The notes under the pieces are model-generated. The model was not told the origin of the DNA and ran no database searches. It saw only the letters and a program-made list of their open reading frames with translations. Below are positions 23,160-31,903 of a stretch of 35,095 bases of DNA, in pieces. The DNA lies in the NCBI GenBank assembly GCA_934692665.1, contig CAKUUG010000016.1:1-35095 (forward strand). The letters run 5' to 3'. The translations under genes were made by a program, and so were the position numbers. Within the stretch, counting starts at the first letter, position 1. Every line of letters begins with the position of its first letter. The stretch is from an uncultured Candidatus Melainabacteria bacterium (GTDB taxonomy: Bacteria; Cyanobacteriota; Vampirovibrionia; Gastranaerophilales; Gastranaerophilaceae).

Positions 23160-24347
23160 TTAATTTTCGTAACATTTTATAATATCGCAAACAAAATTGT
23201 GACAAGCATCTTTATCAGAAGAAACTATTTTTCCGCCGCCTCTGGAATTGTGACCACCAACGGAAAAACCGTTATATTTTTCATTTAATAAAGAAGAAGC
23301 TGAGTCATAGAATTTGTCTAAGTTGTCTTTTTTGGAATGAATGCTCAATCTATACACATCTTTTGCACTATAAAAAGCGACAACGGCATCAATACCATGG
23401 TAATCTTTGTCAGATAAAATATTTTGCCTGAAACGATTTAAAATTGTGCTTGTTCTAGAGTTATCTCCTCCCAAATTTTTCCAAGTCTCGTCATCCGGTG
23501 AAATTTCTACATAAGCAAGTTTTTTATTTTGTGATAATTTGACATTATTAAATAGCGAGTCATAAAAATCTTGTTCCTCGGGTGTAAGATTTGCAAGAAT
23601 ATCTATTTTATGAGCTATTTTTTGCTTATCTTTAATTGAAACTTTCTTTTCAACGTCTTGGTAAATTTCATAAGCATTTTTATCTTCTTTTAGTTGTTTT
23701 TTTGCTTTTATCTCGCCTTTTTTGCCATCGCAATCTATAATACCTTTTTTGACACAATCACTTGCAAAACCTGATAATATATCGTAGGCTTTATTTTCGT
23801 CTATTTCTTCACATAATGATTCAAACAATCTATAAATAACAGAAGTTGCAGACTTTGCAGATGAATCAATATAATGCATAGAAGTTTTTTGAGGAAGTGA
23901 ATCATCCAAAATCGGAGAATCCAGTTCAATTACATCATCACCAAACATATTTTGTTTTTTATGATGGTCAATACAAACGACTTTGTTAGCATTTTTAATC
24001 ATTTGAGCAACGTTTTCAGACACTCTATCGTATTGACTAAAATCAACACACAAGGCAGTGTCCGATTTTTCATCAGATTTTATGGTATCGGCTTGAACAA
24101 TATTACAATTTTTATTTCTCAATCCTAAAGTATCCAAATTTTGAGAAAGAATTATTCTGGAATTTATTCCTCTTTGATTTAGATATTCCCACATTAAAAG
24201 TGCAGAATTAGCAGAATCCTCATCCGTTGCCTCATGACAAACTATATCAACAGAAGAAGAATTCAATAATGTATCCGATAGATATTTTGCTTCTTGCTTT
24301 GTAATTTTGTTTGCTTGAAATGTTGTTAATGCTCCGTTTATTTTCAT
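23160..24347 (-). CDS. DHH/DHHA1 family phosphoesterase (NrnA-like)
   Basis: This is a 395-residue protein. An N-terminal DHH domain has VCHEATDEDSANSALLMWEY, a divergent form of HxxPDGDxxGS that retains its Asp residues, then ALCVDFSQYDR and CIDHHKK (Asp127-His128-His129). The C-terminal DHHA1 domain has FNNVKLSQNKKLAYVEIS, SIHSKKDNLDKFYDSASSLL and FSVGGHNSRGGGKI. The family includes nanoRNases, pAp phosphatases and cyclic-dinucleotide phosphodiesterases. The N-terminus MKINGALTTFQANKITKQE is unusual for the family. AAGGGA lies before the ATG. It sits between prs and the amidase gene on the same strand. Confidence 0.88.
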   Translation of the reverse strand: MKINGALTTFQANKITKQEAKYLSDTLLNSSSVDIVCHEATDEDSANSALLMWEYLNQRGINSRIILSQNLDTLGLRNKNCNIVQADTIKSDEKSDTALCVDFSQYDRVSENVAQMIKNANKVVCIDHHKKQNMFGDDVIELDSPILDDSLPQKTSMHYIDSSAKSATSVIYRLFESLCEEIDENKAYDILSGFASDCVKKGIIDCDGKKGEIKAKKQLKEDKNAYEIYQDVEKKVSIKDKQKIAHKIDILANLTPEEQDFYDSLFNNVKLSQNKKLAYVEISPDDETWKNLGGDNSRTSTILNRFRQNILSDKDYHGIDAVVAFYSAKDVYRLSIHSKKDNLDKFYDSASSLLNEKYNGFSVGGHNSRGGGKIVSSDKDACHNFVCDIIKCYEN

Positions 24348-24381
24348 TATTTTTCCCTTTTAAAAAATATTTACTTAAAAT

Positions 24382-24405
24382 AATAGACACAATAAAGTGT
24401 CTATT
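24382..24405 (-). terminator. Hairpin between prs and the DHH gene
   Basis: The stem AATAGACAC and GTGTCTATT (9 bp) has a 6-nt loop and lies 48 nt after the prs stop codon. T runs are only moderate, so it may be a terminator or an attenuating or processing hairpin. Confidence 0.55.
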
Positions 24406-24453
24406 TTAATAATTGTTATAGTTTGATTTTTAAATATTTAATAATCTTCATAT

Positions 24454-25470
24454 TTAGTCTTTCTTGTATTCAACTTCAAACCCAAATAAAGAAGACACTG
24501 ATTTGTCATCATGGATTCTTGAAATTGCTTCACCCAAAAGCGGAGCGACACTCACCTGTTTGATTTTTTCAGGAATAACAGTATCTTTTAAAGGTATTGT
24601 ATTTGTGACAATTACTTCTTTAATTGGTGCTTTTTCCAGTCTTTCTAAAGCAGGCCCTGAAAATACCGGATGTACTGCACACACATAAACATCTTTTGCA
24701 CCTTGTTCTTTTAATAATCTTGCTGCTTCACAGATTGTACCTGCGGTATCAATAATATCATCAAACATAACACAAACTTTGTCTTTGACATCGCCTATAA
24801 TGTTGCAAGCAATAGAACTATTGTGTTTATCTCTACGTTTGTCAATGATAGCAATTTGAGCCCCTACTTGCTTTGCCAATGCTCTTGTTCTTTTTACACC
24901 ACCCATATCAGGAGAAACACAAACAAGTTCAGAATTTTGAGTATCTATATTTTTTACATAATTTACAATGACAGGTGTAGCATATATATGGTCAACTAAA
25001 ATATTGAAAAAGCCTTGAATTTGGCCTGTGTGCAAATCCATTGCAAGAACTCTTGTGGCACCTGCTTGTGTCAATAAATCAGCAACCAATTTTGCAGTAA
25101 TAGCTTCACGTCCTGAGGCTTTTCTATCTTGTCTTGCATAACCATAATATGGAATAACGGCTGTAATTGATTTTGCAGAAGCTCTTTTGAAAGCATCTAA
25201 TAATATCAACAACTCAACCAAATTTTCATTAACCGGATTGCAAATAGGTTGGACAATAAATACATCATCTCCACGAACTGAATCTTGAATTTGAACATAA
25301 ATTTCACCGTCTGAAAAATCTTTTATTGTTATAGGTTCTAAACTTGTACCCAAATACTGTGCTATTTCTTGTGCGAGTGGATTGTTAGAACGACCTGAAA
25401 AAAGTTTTATATCATGTGTCGGTAAAATCTTTTGAATCTTTTCCAATTCAGCCTCAAGTTCCAAGCTCAT
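24454..25470 (-). CDS. prs: Ribose-phosphate pyrophosphokinase
   Basis: This 338-residue PRPP synthetase makes PRPP from ribose 5-phosphate and ATP. Motifs: KLFSGRSNNPLAQEIAQYLG, FSDGEIYVQIQDSVRGDDVF, PYYGYARQDRKASGREAITA (ATP/Mg region), MDLHTGQIQGFF, VSPDMGGVKRTRALAKQVGA, DKRRDKHNSS (flexible loop) and MFDDIIDTAGTICEAARLL, the PRPP-binding loop. The start is taken as the ATG of MSLELEAELEK, with AAGGAG 9 nt upstream. A longer frame runs back into glmU and has no family homology. It starts 1 nt after the glmU stop codon, so the two are translationally coupled. Confidence 0.96.
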   Translation of the reverse strand: MSLELEAELEKIQKILPTHDIKLFSGRSNNPLAQEIAQYLGTSLEPITIKDFSDGEIYVQIQDSVRGDDVFIVQPICNPVNENLVELLILLDAFKRASAKSITAVIPYYGYARQDRKASGREAITAKLVADLLTQAGATRVLAMDLHTGQIQGFFNILVDHIYATPVIVNYVKNIDTQNSELVCVSPDMGGVKRTRALAKQVGAQIAIIDKRRDKHNSSIACNIIGDVKDKVCVMFDDIIDTAGTICEAARLLKEQGAKDVYVCAVHPVFSGPALERLEKAPIKEVIVTNTIPLKDTVIPEKIKQVSVAPLLGEAISRIHDDKSVSSLFGFEVEYKKD

Positions 25471-25471
25471 T

Positions 25472-26773
25472 TTAATTATTCTCCTTTTTTGTTTTGACCC
25501 AATTTTTAATTTCTTTTTGAGAAGTTCTGGCAATTGCAAGCGAATTGCTTTCAACATCTTTTGTAATGCAGCTCAATCCGGCAACAAATGCGTCTTCGCC
25601 GAGTTCAACAGGTGCAACAATTACGGAATTTGAACCAATAGAAACCCCATCTTTTAAAACTGAGGATTTTTTTTCTTTTGTTATTGAATTGTAATTTGCA
25701 AAAATTGTACCCGCACCAATATTAACATTTTTACCCAAAATTGCATCCCCTACATAAGAAAGGTGACAAACATTAGTGTTGTTGGATATTTGTGCATTTT
25801 TTAATTCAACAAAATTTCCGATTTTACAATTTTCACCAATTTTGCAATTACCTCTAAAATGAGTCATTGGACCAATTTTGCAATTTTTTGCAATTGTATT
25901 TTTGCCTTCTATATATGTGTTTGGATAAATCACTGTATCTTCTCCAATTTCAGTTTCAGGAGAAATAAATGTAGATAAAGTATCAACAATCGTCACACCT
26001 TCATCCATTAATTTGTTTAATTTTCTTTCATTCATTATTTTTGTTGCAACAGCAAGATTTTGTCTGGAGTTGATTCCATAGATTTCTTTGTTATCTGATG
26101 CGACATACCCGCAAACTTTTAATTTGTTTTCTTTTGCCCATTTAATTATATCTGTCAAATAGTATTCACCTTGAGCATTTGTGTTTTTTAGTTCAGAAAA
26201 TGCACGACAAACCTTTTTCCAGTTTAAAAGATAAATTCCTGTATTGACTTCTTTTATTTGTTTTTGAACATCTGTTGCATCTTTTTGTTCAACAATTTCT
26301 GATACTTCGCTTGATTCATTTCTAATAATTCTTCCATAACCGAAAGGGTTATCAAATAATGTCGTCATAACGGTAAGGTCAGAATTTTGTTCTTTGTGAA
26401 AGTGAATGAAATTTTTGAGCGTAGTGTCGGTAATCAACGGCGTATCACCACAAGTAATAAGAACTTCTCCTTCAAAACCGAAAAGCAAAGGAATGGCCAT
26501 GCTAACTGCATGACCTGTGCCTAATTGTTCTTTTTGTAATACTGTTTTTGCATTTTTGTAGTTGTTTGATAGATATTTTTCAACATCTGAAGCTCCATGT
26601 CCAATTACTACTATGCTTTCAATTGAATCGGACACATTGTTTATGGCATCCAATACCCAACCAAGCAAAGGTTTTTGGAATATAGAATGGAGAACCTTGG
26701 GCATTGAGGATTTCATTCTTGTACCTTTTCCAGCCGCTAAAACAACTGCTTTTATATTGTTGTTATTTTCCAT
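25472..26773 (-). CDS. glmU: Bifunctional UDP-GlcNAc pyrophosphorylase / GlcN-1-P acetyltransferase
   Basis: This 433-residue protein (E. coli GlmU has 456) makes UDP-GlcNAc for peptidoglycan and LPS. The N-terminal uridylyltransferase carries VVLAAGKGTRMKSSMPKVLH, QLGTGHAVSMA, LITCGDTPLI, FGYGRIIRN, KEVNTGIYLL and GEYYLTDII. From about 245 a left-handed beta helix holds the acetyltransferase: hexapeptide repeats such as VIYPNTYIEGKNTIAKNCKI, HLSYVGDAILGKNVNIGAGT with the catalytic-type His, and ANYNSITKEKKSSVLKDGV. The tail is shorter than usual. The upstream AAAAGG gives the ribosome site. It is cotranscribed with prs, linking sugar-nucleotide and PRPP supply. Confidence 0.96.
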   Translation of the reverse strand: MENNNNIKAVVLAAGKGTRMKSSMPKVLHSIFQKPLLGWVLDAINNVSDSIESIVVIGHGASDVEKYLSNNYKNAKTVLQKEQLGTGHAVSMAIPLLFGFEGEVLITCGDTPLITDTTLKNFIHFHKEQNSDLTVMTTLFDNPFGYGRIIRNESSEVSEIVEQKDATDVQKQIKEVNTGIYLLNWKKVCRAFSELKNTNAQGEYYLTDIIKWAKENKLKVCGYVASDNKEIYGINSRQNLAVATKIMNERKLNKLMDEGVTIVDTLSTFISPETEIGEDTVIYPNTYIEGKNTIAKNCKIGPMTHFRGNCKIGENCKIGNFVELKNAQISNNTNVCHLSYVGDAILGKNVNIGAGTIFANYNSITKEKKSSVLKDGVSIGSNSVIVAPVELGEDAFVAGLSCITKDVESNSLAIARTSQKEIKNWVKTKKENN

Positions 26774-26895
26774 CTTAATTACCTTTTTTCTGATTTTCTC
26801 ATAAAATTTTCACTATTAGAACAAGAAAATTTCTTTTAGAAACAATTTTTTACAAATTCTTATTGCTTTTGTTTAATACAAAGTTTGTGAAATAT

Positions 26896-26915
26896 TTTTT
26901 TTGCTTCCAAAATAA
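26896..26915. promoter_or_regulatory. Copy 3 of the 20-bp palindrome, between glmU and an unknown gene
   Basis: On the plus strand TTTTTTTGCTTCCAAAATAA matches copies 1 and 2 in the 17-nt core TTTTGCTTNCAAAATAA (here in plus orientation). It lies 24 nt before the plus gene at 26940 and about 120 nt before glmU. A TATTAT follows 15 nt later, which could be a -10. Confidence 0.55.
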
Positions 26916-26939
26916 AGAATTAGCAAAAAATATTATGGT

Positions 26940-27281
26940 ATGAATATTTTTTTTAAAGCTAAAATTCGACAATATTATAAAGAATTAAAAAATAAGCCTA
27001 CGCAGAATTTATTAGAATGTTTGAGAATAGAAGTTGAAAAGCATCTTCTTGCACAAGTCTTGGGCATTTTAATTAAACAACAGACAGGTAAATCATTTAC
27101 TTTCAGCAGTAATCCAAAAGATAGTAATCTAAAAGATTTTCTAAAAAATAACCCGGATGAATACAATCTAAAAATTCCAAACAGAGAAATAATTACAGAA
27201 AGTTTAATAAGATACGCAGAATCTCTAGAAAAAGAATTGGATAACAAAGTCAAATTCAATTTTGAAATTGTTGAAGAATAA
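26940..27281 (+). CDS. Unknown small helical protein
   Basis: This 113-residue basic, helical protein (MNIFFKAKIRQYYKELKNKP, ECLRIEVEKHLLAQVLGILI, ITESLIRYAESLEKELDNKV) has no signal peptide or recognised domain. The ATG follows closely after TATTAT (26931-26936) and the 20-bp element at 26896. No ribosome site is seen, so a leaderless message is possible. The neighbouring small gene at 27383 has a similar size and charge and may be in the same transcript. Confidence 0.6.
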   Translation: MNIFFKAKIRQYYKELKNKPTQNLLECLRIEVEKHLLAQVLGILIKQQTGKSFTFSSNPKDSNLKDFLKNNPDEYNLKIPNREIITESLIRYAESLEKELDNKVKFNFEIVEE

Positions 27282-27382
27282 AAAAATTGTTAATTTTTGT
27301 AAAACGAAAAACCTGTATTTTATCAATAAATCAAAAAAGTAATACTTTAAATAAAATATAAAAACGAAAAGAGGTTTGTATT

Positions 27383-27607
27383 ATGGGTAATACAATATAC
27401 AAATTACAAGTTTTTCATAATTTTTTAGATATTATTTTTAAAAAAATTCAGACTAATTTTTCAAAATCAAGAAGTGAAAAAAGAATATTTGAACTGTTAA
27501 AAGCATCAGAAACAAATATAGACTTAAAAATACCTTTAGCTAAAAACAAAGAATTTGATTTAGATAAAGAACCTGTTTGGCAATTTAGTTTGAAAAATTG
27601 GAGCTAA
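27383..27607 (+). CDS. Unknown small protein
   Basis: This 74-residue protein (MGNTIYKLQVFHNFLDIIFK, then KKIQTNFSKSRSEKRIFELL) is helical and basic in the first half and charged in the second, ending VWQFSLKNWS. GAGG lies about 10 nt before the ATG. No domain is recognised. It is convergent with manC, whose stop codon lies only 3 nt beyond its own stop, so the two transcripts must overlap because no terminator is seen there. Confidence 0.55.
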   Translation: MGNTIYKLQVFHNFLDIIFKKIQTNFSKSRSEKRIFELLKASETNIDLKIPLAKNKEFDLDKEPVWQFSLKNWS

Positions 27608-27610
27608 AAT

Positions 27611-29005
27611 CTATTTTTTTGTTGCTCTACCATAAATATCTTTGTAGCGAACAATATCTTCTTCAACTAATTTGTCGCCTTTTTGGACTTCTATAATTTT
27701 TAGTTCTGTATCATAAGGATTAGCTAAAGAGTGAACTGCTCTAACAGGAATATCTATCGAAGAACCCGCTTTTAGCATATAGACTTTATCTTCCAGAGTA
27801 ACTCTTGCTGTTCCTGATAATACAACCCAATGCTCAGAACGATAATTGTGCGATTGAAGTGAAAGTTGCCCTTTTCTCGAAACGCAAATCATCTTTGTCA
27901 AATATCCGTCGCCTTGATTCAATACAGTATAATATCCCCAAGGACGATAAACTGTCGTGTGGATTCTATGGGTATCGTTTTTTGTTTCTTTTAATTTTTC
28001 AAAAACTTCTTTAACACCTTGGGTATCATTTCTATCACATGCAAGAATTGCATCAGGTGTTTCAACAATAATAGTATCTTTTAATCCAACCCCTGTTACC
28101 AATCTGCCTGAAGAATAAAGCATGGAATTTTCACAGTCTTTTGAAATTATATTTCCGATTTCTACATTTCCATTTTTGTCTTTTTTATTTACCGCATACA
28201 CAGCATCCCAAGAACCCATATCGCTCCAGTCTGATTGCATTTCGACCATTGCAATATTTTTTGCATGTTCCAATACTGCATAATCTATGGAGATATTCGG
28301 ATATTGATTAAAACGCATGTATTCTATATCGTCTTGAACTTTGAAGTTGAAATTCATAGTATTTTCGTATATTTCGGGTGCGTTTTCTTTCAATGCTTCC
28401 ATTAAAACAGAGGCTCTAAAAACAAAAATACCACTATTCCAATAATACAAGCCGCTATTAAAGTATTCAAGAGCTGTTTGTTGGTTTGGTTTTTCTTTGA
28501 ACTGTTCAACTTTATAACCATTTTCAAATTTTTCGCCAACTTTTATATAGCCAAAACCTATACTTGGTTTTTGAGGTTTAACACCAATTGTTACAAAGTA
28601 ATTTTCTTTGGCCAATTTTTCAGCTTGTTTTATTGTTTGTCTAAATTTTTCAGAATCTTTTATTAAATGGTCAGATGGAACAACAAGTACAATATCATCA
28701 GAACCAAAATCGAGTAAATATTTTGTCGCAATTGCAATAGCCGGAGCAGTGTTTTTTGCAATCGGTTCAGCAAGCACTCTTACGTCTTTATTGTATTCAG
28801 AAAGCTGCATTCTCACAGAACCAATGTGTTTAGAGTTTGTAATCGCAAGAATATTGTCTATATCCATTATGCCCATTAAACGTTCATAAGTTTTTTCCAA
28901 TAAGCTCTTGTCAGAATTTAATTTTAAAAGTTGTTTCGGATACAAATCACGAGACAAAGGCCACAATCTGGATCCTGAACCACCGGCTAAAATTATTCCA
29001 TGCAT
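27611..29005 (-). CDS. manC: Mannose-1-phosphate guanylyltransferase / mannose-6-phosphate isomerase
   Basis: This 464-residue type II enzyme makes GDP-mannose. The N-terminal nucleotidyltransferase shows IILAGGSGSRLWPLSRDLYP, LVVPSDHLI, FGYIKVGEKFENGYKVEQF, YYWNSGIFVFRA, SIDYAVLEHA and DWSDMGSWDAVY. The C-terminal cupin isomerase region shows RPWGYYTVLNQGDGYLTK, LSLQSHNYRSEHWVVLSGTA and SIDIPVRAVHSLANP. The start has AGGAG 7 nt upstream. It lies downstream of the RmlD-like gene on the same strand but has its own promoter. GDP-mannose feeds polysaccharide or glycan synthesis. Confidence 0.95.
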   Translation of the reverse strand: MHGIILAGGSGSRLWPLSRDLYPKQLLKLNSDKSLLEKTYERLMGIMDIDNILAITNSKHIGSVRMQLSEYNKDVRVLAEPIAKNTAPAIAIATKYLLDFGSDDIVLVVPSDHLIKDSEKFRQTIKQAEKLAKENYFVTIGVKPQKPSIGFGYIKVGEKFENGYKVEQFKEKPNQQTALEYFNSGLYYWNSGIFVFRASVLMEALKENAPEIYENTMNFNFKVQDDIEYMRFNQYPNISIDYAVLEHAKNIAMVEMQSDWSDMGSWDAVYAVNKKDKNGNVEIGNIISKDCENSMLYSSGRLVTGVGLKDTIIVETPDAILACDRNDTQGVKEVFEKLKETKNDTHRIHTTVYRPWGYYTVLNQGDGYLTKMICVSRKGQLSLQSHNYRSEHWVVLSGTARVTLEDKVYMLKAGSSIDIPVRAVHSLANPYDTELKIIEVQKGDKLVEEDIVRYKDIYGRATKK

Positions 29006-29034
29006 ACATCAACTCCTAAAATACTATCTGGATA

Positions 29035-29043
29035 ATTATAGCA
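29035..29043 (-). promoter_or_regulatory. Extended -10 promoter of manC
   Basis: On the minus strand TGCTATAAT lies about 30 nt before the manC ATG, leaving a leader of about 23 nt with an AGGAG ribosome site. It is one of the leadered members of the extended -10 set. Confidence 0.65.
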
Positions 29044-29067
29044 CAAATAAAAGCATGGAGGAAAAAA

Positions 29068-29886
29068 TTATTCTTTTGATAACAAATATTCTTTCAAAGA
29101 ATTTTCCCAAGCAGGAAGTTTGTTTTCACTGTCCAAAACACAGTAACGAGGACGTCTTGCAGGACGTGGAAAATCAGATTTGTCTATTGCGTTAACTTCT
29201 ACATTTCTTTTTTTAAGTTCAAATATTTTTTTAGTAAAATCTGCCCAAGAAACACTACCCGAAGAAGTAACATGGTAGACACCATAAGGTTTTTTGTCTT
29301 TTATGATTTCAATGATTTTTTTTGACAAATCTTCGCAAGAAGTAGGACAGCCAATCTGGTCGTTTACGACAGATATTTCTTTTCTGAAATTAGAAAATGT
29401 AAGCATGGCATCCACATACCCGCCTGTTCCATATAACCAAGATGTTCTTAATATGTAGTATTTTTTTGTTGCTTTTAGTATTTCTTTTTCACCAAGCAAC
29501 TTAGATTTTCCATAAACATTGATTGGATTTGTTGTATCTGTTGTTTTATATGGAGTAGAAGAAGTGCCGTCAAACACATTATCCGTGCTTACATACAATA
29601 TTGGAATATTGTGCTTTTTTGCCATTGATGCAATATTTCTTGTACCGATTTGGTTAACATTATATGCCAATTGAGGATTATCTTCTGCTAAATCAATGTT
29701 CGTATATCCTGCCAAATGAATAATAAAATCAAGGCTGATTTTATTCATTATTTCTTTAACCATTTTTGTATTAGTTACATCGAAAATCTTTGAATTACAT
29801 GCCCAATACTGAAAACCTTCTTGCTCTAACATAGGGCATAGTGTTTTTCCCAACAAACCGCTTGCACCGGTAACTAATATTCTCAT
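29068..29886 (-). CDS. RmlD-type dTDP-4-dehydrorhamnose reductase family protein
   Basis: This 272-residue SDR-type reductase has a Rossmann GASGLLGKTLCPML at about 7-20, HLAGYTNIDLAEDNP, NVNQIGTRNIA, LYVSTDNVFDGTSSTPY, NVYGKSKLLGEKEI with the YxxxK pair, RTSWLYGTGG, VVNDQIGCPTSCEDL and GVYHVTSSGSVSWADF. In RmlD the block STDYVFDG carries the family Tyr. Here it reads STDNVFDG, so that position is Asn. No rmlA, rmlB or rmlC is beside it, so the substrate could be another NDP-sugar. AAAGGAT lies before the ATG. It is divergent from the SBP gene at 29982. Confidence 0.88.
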   Translation of the reverse strand: MRILVTGASGLLGKTLCPMLEQEGFQYWACNSKIFDVTNTKMVKEIMNKISLDFIIHLAGYTNIDLAEDNPQLAYNVNQIGTRNIASMAKKHNIPILYVSTDNVFDGTSSTPYKTTDTTNPINVYGKSKLLGEKEILKATKKYYILRTSWLYGTGGYVDAMLTFSNFRKEISVVNDQIGCPTSCEDLSKKIIEIIKDKKPYGVYHVTSSGSVSWADFTKKIFELKKRNVEVNAIDKSDFPRPARRPRYCVLDSENKLPAWENSLKEYLLSKE

Positions 29887-29965
29887 TTATAATCTTATCC
29901 TTTAATATAATACAAAATTTTTAGGGAATTTTACCATATTTATTACTTTATATATCACTTAATTA

Positions 29966-29974
29966 TGCTAAAAT
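29966..29974 (+). promoter_or_regulatory. Extended -10 of the SBP gene, leaderless
   Basis: TGCTAAAAT ends 8 nt before ATG 29982, with no ribosome site and no -35. The geometry is the same as at csaB, lrgA, trpD-like and the WG gene. Confidence 0.6.
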
Positions 29975-29981
29975 CAATAAT

Positions 29982-31838
29982 ATGAACAGAACAACTTCTA
30001 AAATCTTAATATTTTTATTTTTTATTGTTGGAATATCAACTCTGATTTTTAAAAAAGATTATGGCTACGACAAAGAAATAGTTTCAGAAACAGAACCTAT
30101 AATCGAAGTTTCAAAATTAAAAGATTTTCCGATTATGCCAAAAAACACCACAATAAATGGTATTGATTATCTGCAATCAGAACTCCCCGTCGGAAAATTT
30201 GGCGGTAATATTGTGTCTACTATCATAGGAGAAGTAAAAACCTTTAATCCTTACAATGCTTCAGATGCAACAAGTGCGGAATTGTCTGAATTGATGTATG
30301 ATGGCTTAACTCAAACAAACCCTCTAAATGGCAAAGTTGTGGCAAAGCTTGCAAAATCATTTGATATAAAAAATGACAAAATGACTTATGTTGTTCATTT
30401 GAGAAAAGGTATAAAGTGGTCGGATGGCAAAGAAATAACAGCTGATGATGTAGTATTTACATACGATACAGTGATTTTTGGAGGTTTTGGAGATGGCGGC
30501 ACAAGAGATATTATGCTCGTTGATGGAAAACTTCCAACCGTTAAAAAAATAGACACATACACAGTAGAATTCAAAACGCCAAAGCCCTTTGCCCCTTTTT
30601 TAAGAACATTATCGGCTTCAATATTACCAAAACATGTTTTTTATCCTGTTGTTAAAAAAGGACAAAATGCATTTTTAACTTTTCAAGGCATAGACACAAA
30701 ACCGTCTAATATCGTATATTCCGGCCCATTTCATCTAAAAGAATACAGGGCTTCTCAAAGAGTTGTTTTTGAAAAAAATCCAAATTACTATTTAATCAAC
30801 AAAAACAATCAAAAACTTCCATACTTGGACACTATAACAATGCTCATTGTAGGCGATATGAACAATGATACACTAAAATTTGAATCAGGTGAAACCGATA
30901 TTTTGTCTGCAAATGGTGCTTTAGTGAACAGATACAGAGAACTGAAAAAACACGGAAATTTTGAACTTTACGATTTGGGTGCAAGCACAAACACTACTTT
31001 TGTGTTTTTTAACCTTAATAACAGAAAAAACAAAAATGGAAAATATTATGTAAACCCTATAAAACAAAGATGGTTTCAAGATGAAAACTTCCGCTCGGCA
31101 GTTGACTGGGCTATCGATAGAGATGACTTAGTTTTAAATATTTTTTCCGGACTCGCTCAACCATTATACAGTGCAGAAGCAATAAATAGTATTTTTATTA
31201 ACAAAAAAATAGCAAAAGGTCACAAAAAAGATTTGAACTATGCAAAATCACTTCTTGAAAAAAGCGGTTTTTATTTAAAAGATGGTATCTTGCATGACAA
31301 ATATGGAAATATTGTAGAATTTGAATTGTTAACCAATGCAGGCAACACTCAAAGAGAAGCAACAGGCGTCAGTGTAAAACAAGACCTTGAAAAACTGGGT
31401 ATGAAAGTCAATTTTAAAGCAATTGAATTTAACAGTTTAATAAACAAAACAATGAACAGTCTGGATTTTGATTGTATCATTATAGCTTTGACTTCTAATA
31501 TTTTAGAACCGAATTCCGGTTACAACGTCTGGACTCCAAACGGCTCTTTGCATTTGTTTAATAAAAGAAGCATTAATGACTTAAAGGGAAGCGATAGCCC
31601 TTATCCTTTTGAAATTGAATTAGAAAATTTATTTAAACAAGGTGCACTTGAGCTTGATTTTTGCAAAAGAAAACAAATTTATGACAAATACCAAGAAATC
31701 GTTTCAAAGCATAATCCTTTAATTTACCTCTATGCACCATTTAATATTTCAGCAATAAGAAAAAAAGTAAAAAACCTCTATCCTACACAATTAGGGGGAT
31801 TGATTTTCGATAGAAGCCAAATTTATATAGAAGAGTAA
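29982..31838 (+). CDS. Peptide/solute ABC transporter substrate-binding protein (SBP family 5)
   Basis: This 618-residue protein has an N-terminal hydrophobic anchor (KILIFLFFIVGISTLIF) and no lipobox cysteine. It may stay anchored as a transmembrane segment or be cleaved later. The body matches OppA/DppA-type binding proteins: NIVSTIIGEVKTFNPYNASD, ELMYDGLTQTNP, YVVHLRKGIKWSDGKEITAD, DVVFTYDTV, YTVEFKTPKPFAPFLRTLSA, YSGPFHLKEYRASQRVVFEK, RSAVDWAIDRDDLVLNIFSG and AKSLLEKSGFYLKDGILHD. No permease or ATPase gene is adjacent. The AAA+ gene follows after 65 nt. Confidence 0.88.
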   Translation: MNRTTSKILIFLFFIVGISTLIFKKDYGYDKEIVSETEPIIEVSKLKDFPIMPKNTTINGIDYLQSELPVGKFGGNIVSTIIGEVKTFNPYNASDATSAELSELMYDGLTQTNPLNGKVVAKLAKSFDIKNDKMTYVVHLRKGIKWSDGKEITADDVVFTYDTVIFGGFGDGGTRDIMLVDGKLPTVKKIDTYTVEFKTPKPFAPFLRTLSASILPKHVFYPVVKKGQNAFLTFQGIDTKPSNIVYSGPFHLKEYRASQRVVFEKNPNYYLINKNNQKLPYLDTITMLIVGDMNNDTLKFESGETDILSANGALVNRYRELKKHGNFELYDLGASTNTTFVFFNLNNRKNKNGKYYVNPIKQRWFQDENFRSAVDWAIDRDDLVLNIFSGLAQPLYSAEAINSIFINKKIAKGHKKDLNYAKSLLEKSGFYLKDGILHDKYGNIVEFELLTNAGNTQREATGVSVKQDLEKLGMKVNFKAIEFNSLINKTMNSLDFDCIIIALTSNILEPNSGYNVWTPNGSLHLFNKRSINDLKGSDSPYPFEIELENLFKQGALELDFCKRKQIYDKYQEIVSKHNPLIYLYAPFNISAIRKKVKNLYPTQLGGLIFDRSQIYIEE

Positions 31839-31903
31839 TTTTCAAAAAGCAAATTTTTTCTTTTAGGTGTTTTTAGATATTGACCGAAAGAAAGGATATC
31901 ATT

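Noticed and set aside
25471..25557. 29-residue N-terminal extension of Prs reaching into glmU
   Set aside because: No homology in the extension. The AAGGAG and family start both point to ATG 25470.
26804..26832. Inverted repeat AAATTTTC / GAAAATTT upstream of glmU
   Set aside because: Arms are almost purely A/T with a 13-nt spacer, which is expected by chance in this base composition.
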